In this document: one piece after another, positions 1-7,353 of the stretch | How the letters are laid out: each line of letters starts with the position of its first letter | Position numbering within the stretch: the first letter of the stretch is position 1 | Assembly: GCA_025350945.1 (NCBI GenBank) | Contig: JANXWW010000183.1 | Location: 1-9,546 of the forward strand | DNA from: Burkholderiales bacterium | GTDB taxonomy: Bacteria; Pseudomonadota; Gammaproteobacteria; Burkholderiales; Usitatibacteraceae | Direction: 5' to 3' | DNA length: 9,546 nt | The notes under the pieces: model-generated | Told to the model about the DNA's origin: nothing | The model's database searches: none | What the model saw: only the letters and a program-made list of their open reading frames with translations | Translations under genes and position numbers: made by a program

Positions 1-307
1 TGCCTATTGCCAGCGCGGCTTCAGATGCATCAAGCGAAATCGTTACGCAATGCATTTGATTCAGATAGCGGGATAGCCAGCAGGTGCCCGCCGCAAAATC
101 CAGAACGGTCATTGACCTTGTTAAATGCAATCCTGACAAAAGCTGACCGAGATTGATTAACATGTCCGGCGCGAGAAACACGCTCGAAAAAGGTTTGCTC
201 ATCTGCTCAGTTGGGTCTACCAACGAGAGATAGTATTTATCTGCAGTCTCACAAAGCGCCTCAACGGACAAGCGCTGCATAACGCTAACAGGGTCGATAA
301 GTTTCAA
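1..307 (-). CDS. Class I SAM-dependent methyltransferase, N-terminal part (runs off left edge)
   Basis: Only the first 102 codons are in the window; the gene continues beyond base 1. The translation contains a Rossmann-type motif I, VLDFAAGTCWLSR (about residues 68-80), followed by a second strand ending in an acidic residue (VTISLDAS, 88-95). This is the usual S-adenosylmethionine-binding arrangement of class I methyltransferases. The acceptor cannot be told from this fragment. By context it may methylate a sugar or glycan made by the locus (inference). I chose the TTG at 307-305 because GAAGG (318-314) stands 6 bases upstream. The in-frame ATG at 280-278 lacks a visible ribosome binding site, but it would still keep motif I and remains possible. 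The gene follows the hydrolase stop by 30 bases on the same strand, so it is probably in the same operon. The fold call is fairly sure, the substrate unknown. Confidence 0.72.
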   Translation of the reverse strand, partial: MKLIDPVSVMQRLSVEALCETADKYYLSLVDPTEQMSKPFSSVFLAPDMLINLGQLLSGLHLTRSMTVLDFAAGTCWLSRYLNQMHCVTISLDASEAALAIG

Positions 308-313
308 GATATG

Positions 314-318
314 CCTTC
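314..318 (-). promoter_or_regulatory. Ribosome binding site deciding a TTG start of the methyltransferase
   Basis: The minus strand reads GAAGG, six bases before a TTG codon (307-305). No comparable motif precedes the next in-frame ATG at 280, so this site favours the TTG start. It lies in the 30-base gap after the upstream hydrolase gene. Confidence 0.4.
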
Positions 319-337
319 GATTAATTTGAACATCACG

Positions 338-1468
338 TTACTGAGCGCTAAATTTGAGCTTCTTGAGTAATCCTTGCAATTTGGATTTCTTGAGCAGTTT
401 CTGCACACTTTGTCGGTGAAGATGAAACTCCATCACAGTTTCATCAATCTCGATAGCTTTCTCAATCAATATTAGTGCACCTGAAAAATCCTGGTAGCTT
501 ATCAGCACGTCTGATAACGAAGCCAGCAAATGAGCATCAACAATTGTGCCGCCCGTAAATTGTTTACATGTTTCATATGCCAACGTTCGTGCGGCAACAG
601 GGTCACACAACTTTTCCAGTATTACAATTTTGTGGATGAGCAACGCCAGCGCAGTGCTGTCTATCCTGATTGCCCTGTTTATCGCAATTAGCGCAGATTT
701 ATTTTTATTTTTGAGCGTGAGCCATTTGGATAACTCATGCAAGTAGGTTTTGGAATGTTTTCGGTTGGTGCGTATGCTCGAATGATCAAAAGTCGCATGC
801 TGGAGTACCGACAACGCAATGTTCTGAATTAATCCCGTTTCAAAAAGATAGGTTGTAGAAGGATGGCCGGAATATGGCGTCCTGATTTCTATTAGATGAT
901 GCTTGTCAATCAGCGTACTGAGTTTTTGGATGTGGAGTCTGTCTTCGTTTTTCGGGTCGTACGCAACAAAATATTTGCAGGTATCTGAGATGGCGTTTGA
1001 ATCGATACGATACTGAAAGTCAATTTGTTGTGCCAACGATTGCCATCGCTGATCGTAGGGTTGGTCAATTTCAAATTGTGGTGAAAGTGCCAGAACAATA
1101 TCAATCTTCAGCGCGCGCGAGAATTGGATCGCTGCATAGGCGCCCATGCTGCTTCCATATGAAACTCTGTTCAGATAAATGATTGATGAATCGTTAATAA
1201 ATCTTTCAATTTCTTTGATCGTTTCAGCTGAAAGATTTTGGTACCAAAGATTTTTTGCAGACTTGAACGCCACCACGTCAAAACCATTTCGTAACAGCAG
1301 CTCTCCGCCAAAGCCAACGCCGGCCAATGCGTTCTTGTCTGGTTTTGTCGAAGGTGTGAAGGCGGTAAAAGTAAAGGCAACACTTTTATTCTGGCTATCG
1401 CCGAGTGAAAAAAAATCAACGGCCAGATCATCGGATCTGAATATATTTTTTTCGAAAAGAACGGTCAT
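338..1468 (-). CDS. Alpha/beta-hydrolase-like protein with TPR-like C-terminal helices, in capsule locus
   Basis: Numbering is from ATG 1468 (376 residues). The N-terminal ~220 residues look like an alpha/beta hydrolase. The nucleophile elbow YGSSMGAYAA follows a hydrophobic strand and puts the candidate serine at about residue 107 (G-x-S-x-G). Candidate partners are an aspartate in YFVAYDPKNED (~171) and a histidine in YSGHPSTTYL (~202). The last ~130 residues are helical and resemble degenerate TPR units (ALIAINRAIRID, then GALILIEKAIEIDE), ending in a lysine-rich tail. No signal peptide or membrane segment is seen, so it is probably cytoplasmic. The substrate is unknown; an esterase or deacylase acting on the glycan or an intermediate is only an inference from the neighbours. 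The frame is also open from a TTG at 1492 (8 more residues, GGAA 7-8 bases upstream). I prefer the ATG because MTVLFEKNIF looks like the natural beginning. The gene is clearly AT-richer than manC. Confidence 0.7.
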   Translation of the reverse strand: MTVLFEKNIFRSDDLAVDFFSLGDSQNKSVAFTFTAFTPSTKPDKNALAGVGFGGELLLRNGFDVVAFKSAKNLWYQNLSAETIKEIERFINDSSIIYLNRVSYGSSMGAYAAIQFSRALKIDIVLALSPQFEIDQPYDQRWQSLAQQIDFQYRIDSNAISDTCKYFVAYDPKNEDRLHIQKLSTLIDKHHLIEIRTPYSGHPSTTYLFETGLIQNIALSVLQHATFDHSSIRTNRKHSKTYLHELSKWLTLKNKNKSALIAINRAIRIDSTALALLIHKIVILEKLCDPVAARTLAYETCKQFTGGTIVDAHLLASLSDVLISYQDFSGALILIEKAIEIDETVMEFHLHRQSVQKLLKKSKLQGLLKKLKFSAQ

Positions 1469-1529
1469 ATCAGCGCTTCTGCATTCGAGCAATCGAGGTT
1501 TCCGAATTGAAACTCTGCACGATCTTGTT

Positions 1530-3119
1530 TTAATTGTTACCCAATTCGCCAGTCTTTAAGCTGGTCAAAAATTTCTGCCACTGCGGCAAAATTTTCTCTG
1601 GCATATATTGCGCAGATACAATCGCCCCGTTGCGAACCAGTTCAGCGCGTCGTGCAGGTGCCGCAGGATCAACGATGCGGACGATGGCGGCTGCGATATC
1701 GGGTGCAGAGTAGGGCGTAAAGTATTCGGCGGCATTTCCGTATACGTCGTGATGCACAGCTATGTCAGAAGCGGCCACTGCACCGCCACAGCGCATGGCC
1801 TCGACGCCTGAAAAATCAAAACCCTCACCGAAGCTCGGGCAGACAGTTGCTCTGGCGTGTTTATAGAGCAGCCTTAATTCAGGCGCGGGTACATCTTCAA
1901 GCATGAATAATTCATCCCTTTCAAGCCACGGACGGAATTTTTTGACGATAGGTGCGTGATCCCAACCGAGCATGCCCACGATGACCAGTTTCAGTTTTGG
2001 AAACCCCTCCGTGCGCATTTGTTCCCATGCTGAAAGCAACGTTAGGTGATTTTTTCGCGGCTCAATCGTCGATACGATCAAAAGATAATCCAGTGAGATA
2101 GATTCCGCTCCATCATCGCTGACCGCAGCCATTTTGGTTTCCGATCCAATATCTTGATCTGATCCGTTTGTGGATTGTTGTCCTTTTTTTGCAAGCAGTT
2201 TGGGTGCGCTAGTGTGCTTTATTTCAATACTAGCATTCTGTCGCGTTCGAATAATTTCTGGCACGCGAACAGATGTTGAATCCTCATCAAAATAATGATG
2301 AGAAATCATGTTGTGAATAGTCACCGCACGTGCTTCCGCCTGCGGAAAAATCGAAATTAAATCCCGACGCGTAGCATCCGACACACATGCGAAATAGGCG
2401 CCACTTTCAACGTTTTTGCGCAAAGCATTGTAATGCGAGGCTTGATGATATGCCTTGTCCGATATGGTGTGCGGCATCAGCAATGGAATGGCATCGTGGT
2501 AACGCACCACCAGCTTAGTGTTAGGTGATACGGTACCGGGGTAGGGCGTCTCGGTTACCATCACATCAAAATCGCTGGTGTTTAATTTTGGATAAAGTGC
2601 CACACCAAATTTCTTTGTTGCCAGCGCACAGGTTTGCATCACTGTCCACGGAATACTGGCGACGCGAAAATTGGCCATTGTCACCACTTCAAAATCTTCA
2701 AACGGCAGCGTTTTGGCAAATAAGGCGCGCCAGATGAAGTCGCGAAAGTGGGTGGTTTCAAAGCGCGACAACTGCTGATGGCCACCCAACAAATTAGAGG
2801 TTATTAGCTTTGTTGCTGCCGCCGCGTAGTCGAGATTTTCGCCTATTTTTTCAAAAAATTTGGGCCGCGGATTCGGGCTCTGCTGCAACGAGATCACCAC
2901 GCGCGAAAGACGATTGATTCGTTTGTCTTCGCTGAGTTCACCAGAAAAAAATCCGGGTTTAGAAGGCAAACCTTCAGCCAAGATGCGCCCGCTGCTTTGG
3001 ATAAGGCCCTCAACCGTGACGTCATCAATCAGACTCAAACCACGAAACAGTAAGCGCGCTTCTTGCGGAATACCAGCGTGTCCGTCAAGGGCGGGACGCA
3101 TTTCAAGCAAAATTTTCAA
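1530..3119 (-). CDS. GT4-type (GT-B fold) glycosyltransferase
   Basis: A 529-residue glycosyltransferase, probably cytoplasmic, transferring a sugar from a nucleotide-sugar donor to a growing polysaccharide or lipid-linked acceptor. The C-terminal domain shows the retaining GT-B hallmarks: the strand and loop LLIVSTIEPRKNH (346-358, R355/K356 likely phosphate contacts), LKLVIVGMLGW (376-386), and the E-x7-E motif PSFGEGFDFSGVEAM with E432 and E440. The N-terminal domain starts MKILLEMRPALDGHAGIPQE and includes VVRYHDAIPLLMPHT (204-218). The start is a TTG at 3119-3117. It is chosen because relatives characteristically begin with such an 'M-K/R-I-L' strand, and the next ATG (3101) would cut that strand off. 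A hydrophilic stretch, residues ~296-341, separates the two domains and looks like an insertion. ManC upstream makes a mannosyl donor plausible, but sugar specificity cannot be read from the sequence. It sits 57 bases after the kpsT-like gene. Confidence 0.88.
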   Translation of the reverse strand: MKILLEMRPALDGHAGIPQEARLLFRGLSLIDDVTVEGLIQSSGRILAEGLPSKPGFFSGELSEDKRINRLSRVVISLQQSPNPRPKFFEKIGENLDYAAAATKLITSNLLGGHQQLSRFETTHFRDFIWRALFAKTLPFEDFEVVTMANFRVASIPWTVMQTCALATKKFGVALYPKLNTSDFDVMVTETPYPGTVSPNTKLVVRYHDAIPLLMPHTISDKAYHQASHYNALRKNVESGAYFACVSDATRRDLISIFPQAEARAVTIHNMISHHYFDEDSTSVRVPEIIRTRQNASIEIKHTSAPKLLAKKGQQSTNGSDQDIGSETKMAAVSDDGAESISLDYLLIVSTIEPRKNHLTLLSAWEQMRTEGFPKLKLVIVGMLGWDHAPIVKKFRPWLERDELFMLEDVPAPELRLLYKHARATVCPSFGEGFDFSGVEAMRCGGAVAASDIAVHHDVYGNAAEYFTPYSAPDIAAAIVRIVDPAAPARRAELVRNGAIVSAQYMPEKILPQWQKFLTSLKTGELGNN

Positions 3120-3176
3120 CTCGACACCGAGGAATAATTTTTAGGAAAACGTTTTTCAGAACGGCGGGTCAAGTTG

Positions 3177-3830
3177 CTAATTTGGATTGGCTTCATAAAA
3201 CTCAAATGCTTCGTCAACAGTGGCAAAGGGAATCAGCTTTCCGTTTCGTAATACGCAGGCGCTTTCACAATACATTCGGATCGAGTTTGCATCGTGTGTC
3301 ACCAGAATAAATGCGCGGTCTTTACGTTTTTGAAAAAGTTCGATGTGGCATCGCTCGTGAAAGCGCTGGTCGCCCACCACCATCGCTTCGTCAATTAAAA
3401 AACAATCGAACTCAATTGCCATTGACAGCGCGAATGCGAGCCGGGTTGTCATGCCTGCCGAATAGTGCATAACTGGTTCGCGAAAATACACGCCCAATTC
3501 GGTAAAGTCTTCAACAAAAGGTATGAGCGGTTTGTAATCAACACCGTACACGCGGCAAACGAATTTTAGATTATCAAGGCCCGTTAGATGGGTCTGGAAT
3601 GCGCCGCCAAAAGCAAGCGGCCATGACACGCTCATATCGCGTCTGATGACGCCGGAAGTTGGGCGTTCTGCGCCTGCAATCAGCCGAATAAGGGTTGATT
3701 TACCTGCTCCATTTCTGCCGAGAATGCCGATATTCCTGCCGCGCGCGAGCTTGAAGCTGATGTTGTCCAATATCGTGCGTTGCCCTAATCGGGTGTGATA
3801 GGTTTTCGATACGTTCTCAATTGAAATCAT
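3177..3830 (-). CDS. kpsT: KpsT-like ATP-binding protein of capsular polysaccharide ABC exporter
   Basis: A 217-residue ABC ATPase that energises polysaccharide export with the adjacent permease. Visible motifs are Walker A GRNGAGKS (38-45), a degenerate signature YSAGM (123-127) in place of LSGGQ, Walker B FDCFLIDE (141-148) with catalytic E148, and the switch histidine H179 in LVTHD. The SxGM-type signature followed by RLAFALSMA is characteristic of the KpsT/BexA/CtrD branch. The length matches capsule-type ATPases. There is no C-terminal carbohydrate-binding extension of the kind seen in Wzt O-antigen exporters, so recognition of a modified chain end is not expected. The start is the ATG at 3830, which overlaps the permease stop as ATGA (4 bases), implying translational coupling. 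The frame is open further upstream inside the permease gene, but that part is a shadow. The symbol follows family resemblance and not a confirmed ortholog. Confidence 0.92.
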   Translation of the reverse strand: MISIENVSKTYHTRLGQRTILDNISFKLARGRNIGILGRNGAGKSTLIRLIAGAERPTSGVIRRDMSVSWPLAFGGAFQTHLTGLDNLKFVCRVYGVDYKPLIPFVEDFTELGVYFREPVMHYSAGMTTRLAFALSMAIEFDCFLIDEAMVVGDQRFHERCHIELFQKRKDRAFILVTHDANSIRMYCESACVLRNGKLIPFATVDEAFEFYEANPN

Positions 3831-4618
3831 TGCTGTTCTACCCGTTCGCCCGCGTCCCGAACCAGAAATAATCCCACCAGCGTCATCACGAGGCAGCATG
3901 TCGCCATGTAACCCAAATCGTAATGGGTGCGCACCACGTTGCCAAAATATCCTTCTCGTATGATCTCCAGCCCGTGTACCATCGGTAGAAACAGCACGAC
4001 ATCCTGTGCCTGTTTTGGCAGCCAGTCCACCATAAAAGCGGCACCAGCCAGCGGAAACATAAAATACGTGGTCGGGCCCCATAGCCTCTCTACGATCTCG
4101 CTGTACGCGGTCGCTGCGCCGATGATGAGAGCCAGCGCCAATCCAAACCAGGCAAGCATGAGCCAGCCAAATATCACTTGAAGCGGATCCACCGGCCAGG
4201 TCATCAGTTCAGCAGCTGTAAAGGCGATTGACAAAACAATAAAGGACATCGTTGCGCCGGCCATTTCGAGCAAGGTTCGGGTTATAAAAACATCGATTAC
4301 CTGGACGTTACGGTGATACAGCAAATTAAAATTGCTTTGTAATGCGCTCACGCAACGACCCACGCTATTTCGCCACATCAAGACTGACGAATAACCGGTG
4401 ATGGCAAATGCAGCAATAGGTAACTGCGAGCCGTGATGCATGCCGGCAAATGTCCACAGTGCCATAACGCCTAGGGTAAATACCATCGGCTCACCGATCA
4501 GCCACAGTACGCCTAAATTGTCGCGACCATATCGAGTAATCACCTCTCGCATCAGCAAGGCTTGCATAACGCGCCCCTGAATCGCGAGAGAGCGGAAAAA
4601 TGATACTTCGCTGGTCAT
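3827..4618 (-). CDS. kpsM: KpsM-like permease of capsular polysaccharide ABC exporter
   Basis: A 263-residue integral membrane protein of the ABC-2 permease family, the usual size for KpsM/BexB/CtrC. Hydrophobic segments lie at roughly 36-60, 66-82, 112-137, 145-172, 183-199 and 236-253, giving about six membrane spans. The conserved cytoplasmic entry REVITRYGRDNLGVLWLIGEP (24-44) and the C-terminal loop LPMVHGLEIIREGYFG (211-226) are family hallmarks. It forms the membrane channel through which the chain is moved, powered by the ATPase encoded immediately downstream with a 4-base overlap. The start is the ATG at 4618; no strong ribosome binding site precedes it, and the 42-base gap to the kpsE-like stop suggests the genes are co-transcribed. 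An O-antigen Wzm role is less likely because a KpsE-type partner is adjacent and the ATPase is short. Confidence 0.92.
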   Translation of the reverse strand: MTSEVSFFRSLAIQGRVMQALLMREVITRYGRDNLGVLWLIGEPMVFTLGVMALWTFAGMHHGSQLPIAAFAITGYSSVLMWRNSVGRCVSALQSNFNLLYHRNVQVIDVFITRTLLEMAGATMSFIVLSIAFTAAELMTWPVDPLQVIFGWLMLAWFGLALALIIGAATAYSEIVERLWGPTTYFMFPLAGAAFMVDWLPKQAQDVVLFLPMVHGLEIIREGYFGNVVRTHYDLGYMATCCLVMTLVGLFLVRDAGERVEQQ

Positions 4619-4660
4619 GGTTGGTTTTTCACGAGTCGTACTCTGATAGCATCGGTCAAG

Positions 4661-5788
4661 CTAATCCGCGTGCTCTTTAACGCTCGCCACCAGCAAGCTA
4701 ATCACGCCCCAAGCCATCATCCCCACCGCAAACACCATAAATATCGAACGAACCCGGCGTGGCTCCAACGCCTTATCCGGTAAATTCGGCTGCACCAAAC
4801 GTTCCAGATAAAGTTGCTTGCGCTCAGCTTCGCTGCGGGCGGTCTCAAGAGAAGTCAGCGCGGAAGCGAGCTGCTTGTCTGCGAAACCTTTATCCAAAAC
4901 CAGGCGTTCGAAATTGGCAGACTTCGATGTGAGTGATGCTCCACCACCCGCTACTTTTGATGTTTCGGCGGCAATAGTGCTTCGTAGCGTTGCCACACGG
5001 CTAGTCAGTGATGCAACTTGCGGGTTCTTGGGTGACACCCGTTTTATTTGATTAAGTTGCGCCTCGGTGGCGAGTAGTTCTTCTTGTAGTTTTGCCACAC
5101 CTTGCAGCTGAATCGCGGATTGCTTGTCAGGATCAAACACGGATTGCGATGTACGGAATGACGACAGTGCCAGTGCCGCTGTCTTGGCCTTGGTTTCAGC
5201 AATCGTTACTTCCTGCGTCGCAAATTTGATCAAATCCTGGCGGCTGCGATCGTTCAAATTATTTACCAGCCGCTCGCCCATTTTTAGCAACAAATCATTA
5301 ATGCGTTTTGCATCTTCTGCGGTAAATGCCCTGACGTTAAGCGTGGTGATTGAAGAAACGGTATCGTAATCAACGCCCACGCGCTTTTTGTAATAGCGGT
5401 AAAAAGATTCGAAACTGTCGTCCCAATCCAGTCCGGGAAACCGGTTTATAAAATCCGCATCTCTGCTGGAAAACGCTTTGCGCACGCCGAGCTGTTCGTC
5501 CAGCTCTTTTAATGCATCGCGCGACAGTACAAAATCGTGAACAGAATAAGTGTCATCTTGCGAGCGAGAAAAACCCGTGCCAGCGAGAAACGCGTTCAAA
5601 CCTGTTTGCGTTTGGCGCTGCGGGCTGCGCACTACAAATCGTGATTCGGAGACATATACGTCAGACGCAATCAGCCCGAAATAGATACAGGCCAGAATCG
5701 TGGGAATAATGACGGTTAACCATAAGATTTTATTTTTTGCAAAAAAGCGAAAGTTGCTTTTTATGCCGTGTGAAGTATTCTGGTTCAT
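4661..5788 (-). CDS. kpsE: KpsE-like polysaccharide co-polymerase/periplasmic adaptor for capsule export
   Basis: A 375-residue inner-membrane protein of the KpsE/BexC/CtrB family (PCP-3). These proteins bridge the ABC exporter to an outer-membrane polysaccharide channel across the periplasm. A single N-terminal membrane helix (about 21-41, KNKILWLTVIIPTILACIYF) is followed by the YVSESRFVVRSPQ segment (45-57) that is typical of the family. A long charged, helical, probably coiled-coil region (about 185-330) comes next. A proline-containing motif, LVQPNLPDKALEPRRVRS (331-348), leads into a second membrane helix (about 349-369), and a short charged cytoplasmic tail ends the protein. This hairpin topology and length match the family. 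The start is the ATG at 5788. The gene lies 68 bases after manC, with no terminator-like hairpin between them. The usual partner KpsD/CtrA is not in the window. Confidence 0.91.
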   Translation of the reverse strand: MNQNTSHGIKSNFRFFAKNKILWLTVIIPTILACIYFGLIASDVYVSESRFVVRSPQRQTQTGLNAFLAGTGFSRSQDDTYSVHDFVLSRDALKELDEQLGVRKAFSSRDADFINRFPGLDWDDSFESFYRYYKKRVGVDYDTVSSITTLNVRAFTAEDAKRINDLLLKMGERLVNNLNDRSRQDLIKFATQEVTIAETKAKTAALALSSFRTSQSVFDPDKQSAIQLQGVAKLQEELLATEAQLNQIKRVSPKNPQVASLTSRVATLRSTIAAETSKVAGGGASLTSKSANFERLVLDKGFADKQLASALTSLETARSEAERKQLYLERLVQPNLPDKALEPRRVRSIFMVFAVGMMAWGVISLLVASVKEHAD

Positions 5789-5856
5789 GTTTTAAAGTGT
5801 GCCTTGGCTGCGTGGCGAAAATTTGATTTGTTATTAGCTGATGCCGGGAATTTTTT

Positions 5857-7272
5857 CTAAGCCCGACCGTAGTTATCTTGGAACCGAACAATATCATCTT
5901 CTCCCAGATATTCGCCGCTCTGCACCTCGATCATCACCAGATCAATGACTCCCGGATTTTCCAGTCGATGACGATGGCCCGCCGGGATGTAGGTAGATTC
6001 GTTGGTGGCAAGCAAAAGATCCTGCTCACCGTTTACGACTTTCGCCATGCCGTTCACCACGATCCAATGCTCGCTGCGATGATGATGCATCTGCAGCGAA
6101 AGCGACGCACCCGGTTTGACTTCGATGCGCTTGATTTTAAATTGCTTGCCTTCTTCCAGCACCGTATAAGTTCCCCACGGGCGATGTACGGTGCGATGCA
6201 ATTTGTAACTCTCGTGCCCCATCGCCTTAAGGCTTGCGTAAATGTATTTGACATCCTGCGCACGTTTTCGATCCGCGACCAACAACGCATCCGGCGTATC
6301 GATAATAATCAAATCGTGAACACCCACCACACCGACCATCCTGCCGTTACTTTGCACATAACAGTCGGTGGATTCATGCATCAGCGCATCACCCTGTACT
6401 CGATTGCCGTCTGCATCAGGCGCTTTAAGATCGCCAATCGCACTCCACGAGCCAATATCGCTCCAGCCAATATTGCAGGCGACGACAGCGATGCGATCCG
6501 ATTTTTCCATCACCGCATAGTCAATGGAAATATCAGGTGCTAGCAAAAAAGATTCGCTATCCAGATCTAGCTGGGTCACGCCGCGCCCTTCGGCAAAACG
6601 CGATTTTTCCATGCAGGCGCGGGTCGTTGTCAACACGTCCGGGCAGTATTGCTCCATGGCGCGCAACATGGCCGCGATTGAAAAACAGAACATGCCCGAG
6701 TTCCACAAATAATGTCCAGACTCGACATACGCCTTCGCTTTTTCGAGCGTAGGTTTTTCCACAAATCGCAATACCTGCGATCCCTTGGCTTCAATGTAGC
6801 CGTATCCTGTTTCAGGCGCTTCTGGCTGAATGCCGAAGGTCACTAATTTGCCGGATTGAGCAAGCCTTGCTGCGTCCGTGACGGCTAAGGCAAATGCTTT
6901 CTGATCTGCGATTAAATGATCCGCAGCGAGCACCAGCATGATCGCGTCGTCCCCGTGTATTTTTTGCACTTGCAGCGCAGCGGCGGCGATGGCAGGAGCG
7001 GTGTTGCGGCCGAATGGTTCGAGCACGAAAGAAGTGGCGCGTTTTGAATTGTTAACTTCGCGATACTCGTCTTCGGTTTTGAAAAACAGTTCACGATTCG
7101 TGACGGTCATCACCTCAACAACATTATCAAGCGTCGCACCGCGCACGAATGCTTTTTGCAGCAGGCTCTCGCCATCGGCCAAACGAATAAATGGTTTGGG
7201 ATGCGTTTCACGTGACACAGGCCACAGGCGTGAGCCTGCTCCGCCGCAAAGAATGGTGGGCACTAATTTCAT
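5857..7272 (-). CDS. manC: Mannose-1-phosphate guanylyltransferase / mannose-6-phosphate isomerase (bifunctional type II)
   Basis: A 471-residue cytoplasmic enzyme that makes GDP-mannose from mannose-1-phosphate and GTP, fused to a type II phosphomannose isomerase domain. The nucleotidyltransferase part carries GGAGSRLWPVSRETHPKPF (10-28), the pyrophosphorylase signature with PKPF where PKQF is more common. It also has PFGRNTAPAIA (87-97), AADH (116-119), FVEKP (170-174) and NSGMF (191-195). The C-terminal cupin domain shows QMHHHRSEHWIVVNG (394-408), with metal-ligand histidines, and YIPAGHRHRLENP (428-440). Full length for the AlgA/ManC family. I chose the ATG at 7272 because relatives begin at this strand (MKLVPTILCGG). 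An in-frame GTG at 7377 would add 35 residues of non-conserved sequence and would start upstream of the candidate promoter. No good ribosome binding site precedes 7272. It probably supplies GDP-mannose, or sugars derived from it, for the polysaccharide exported by the following genes. Confidence 0.95.
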   Translation of the reverse strand: MKLVPTILCGGAGSRLWPVSRETHPKPFIRLADGESLLQKAFVRGATLDNVVEVMTVTNRELFFKTEDEYREVNNSKRATSFVLEPFGRNTAPAIAAAALQVQKIHGDDAIMLVLAADHLIADQKAFALAVTDAARLAQSGKLVTFGIQPEAPETGYGYIEAKGSQVLRFVEKPTLEKAKAYVESGHYLWNSGMFCFSIAAMLRAMEQYCPDVLTTTRACMEKSRFAEGRGVTQLDLDSESFLLAPDISIDYAVMEKSDRIAVVACNIGWSDIGSWSAIGDLKAPDADGNRVQGDALMHESTDCYVQSNGRMVGVVGVHDLIIIDTPDALLVADRKRAQDVKYIYASLKAMGHESYKLHRTVHRPWGTYTVLEEGKQFKIKRIEVKPGASLSLQMHHHRSEHWIVVNGMAKVVNGEQDLLLATNESTYIPAGHRHRLENPGVIDLVMIEVQSGEYLGEDDIVRFQDNYGRA

Positions 7273-7286
7273 TTGGGGAACCAGCT

Positions 7287-7313
7287 TCAATGTTGTTTGA
7301 GAAGTGTAATCAT
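7287..7313 (-). CDS. Possible 8-codon leader ORF ahead of manC
   Basis: The minus strand reads GAGGG (7324-7320), six bases, then ATG ATT ACA CTT CTC AAA CAA CAT TGA, encoding MITLLKQH. Its stop ends 14 bases before the manC ATG and it is in a different frame. The ribosome binding site is the best one seen in the whole intergenic region, whereas manC itself has none obvious, so re-initiation or coupling is conceivable. A short ORF like this can arise by chance. If the proximal promoter (7326-7353) is the real one, its transcript would start too late to contain the GAGGG. Confidence 0.22.
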   Translation of the reverse strand: MITLLKQH

Positions 7314-7325
7314 GTACAGCCCTCA

Positions 7326-7353
7326 ATAATACTATGGGGCAGGGGCTGGACAA
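7326..7353 (-). promoter_or_regulatory. Candidate sigma-70 promoter for the manC-kps operon (proximal)
   Basis: On the minus strand TTGTCC (7353-7348, 4/6 to TTGACA) and TATTAT (7331-7326, 5/6 to TATAAT) are separated by 16 bases. Transcription would start near 7319, giving a leader of about 47 bases before the manC ATG. Its position downstream of the GTG at 7377 supports the shorter ManC start. It is a consensus match only and competes with the distal candidate at 7501-7529. Confidence 0.35.

Noticed and set aside
3831..4082. 84-residue N-terminal extension of the KpsT-like frame
   Set aside because: It lies entirely within the permease gene in another frame, and the conserved ATPase begins at the ATG at 3830 in a classic ATGA overlap.
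5878..6543. 221-codon open frame on the plus strand opposite manC
   Set aside because: It is fully antisense to a confidently identified manC, its product is histidine- and arginine-rich without recognisable motifs, and such long antisense frames arise from the codon usage of the real gene.
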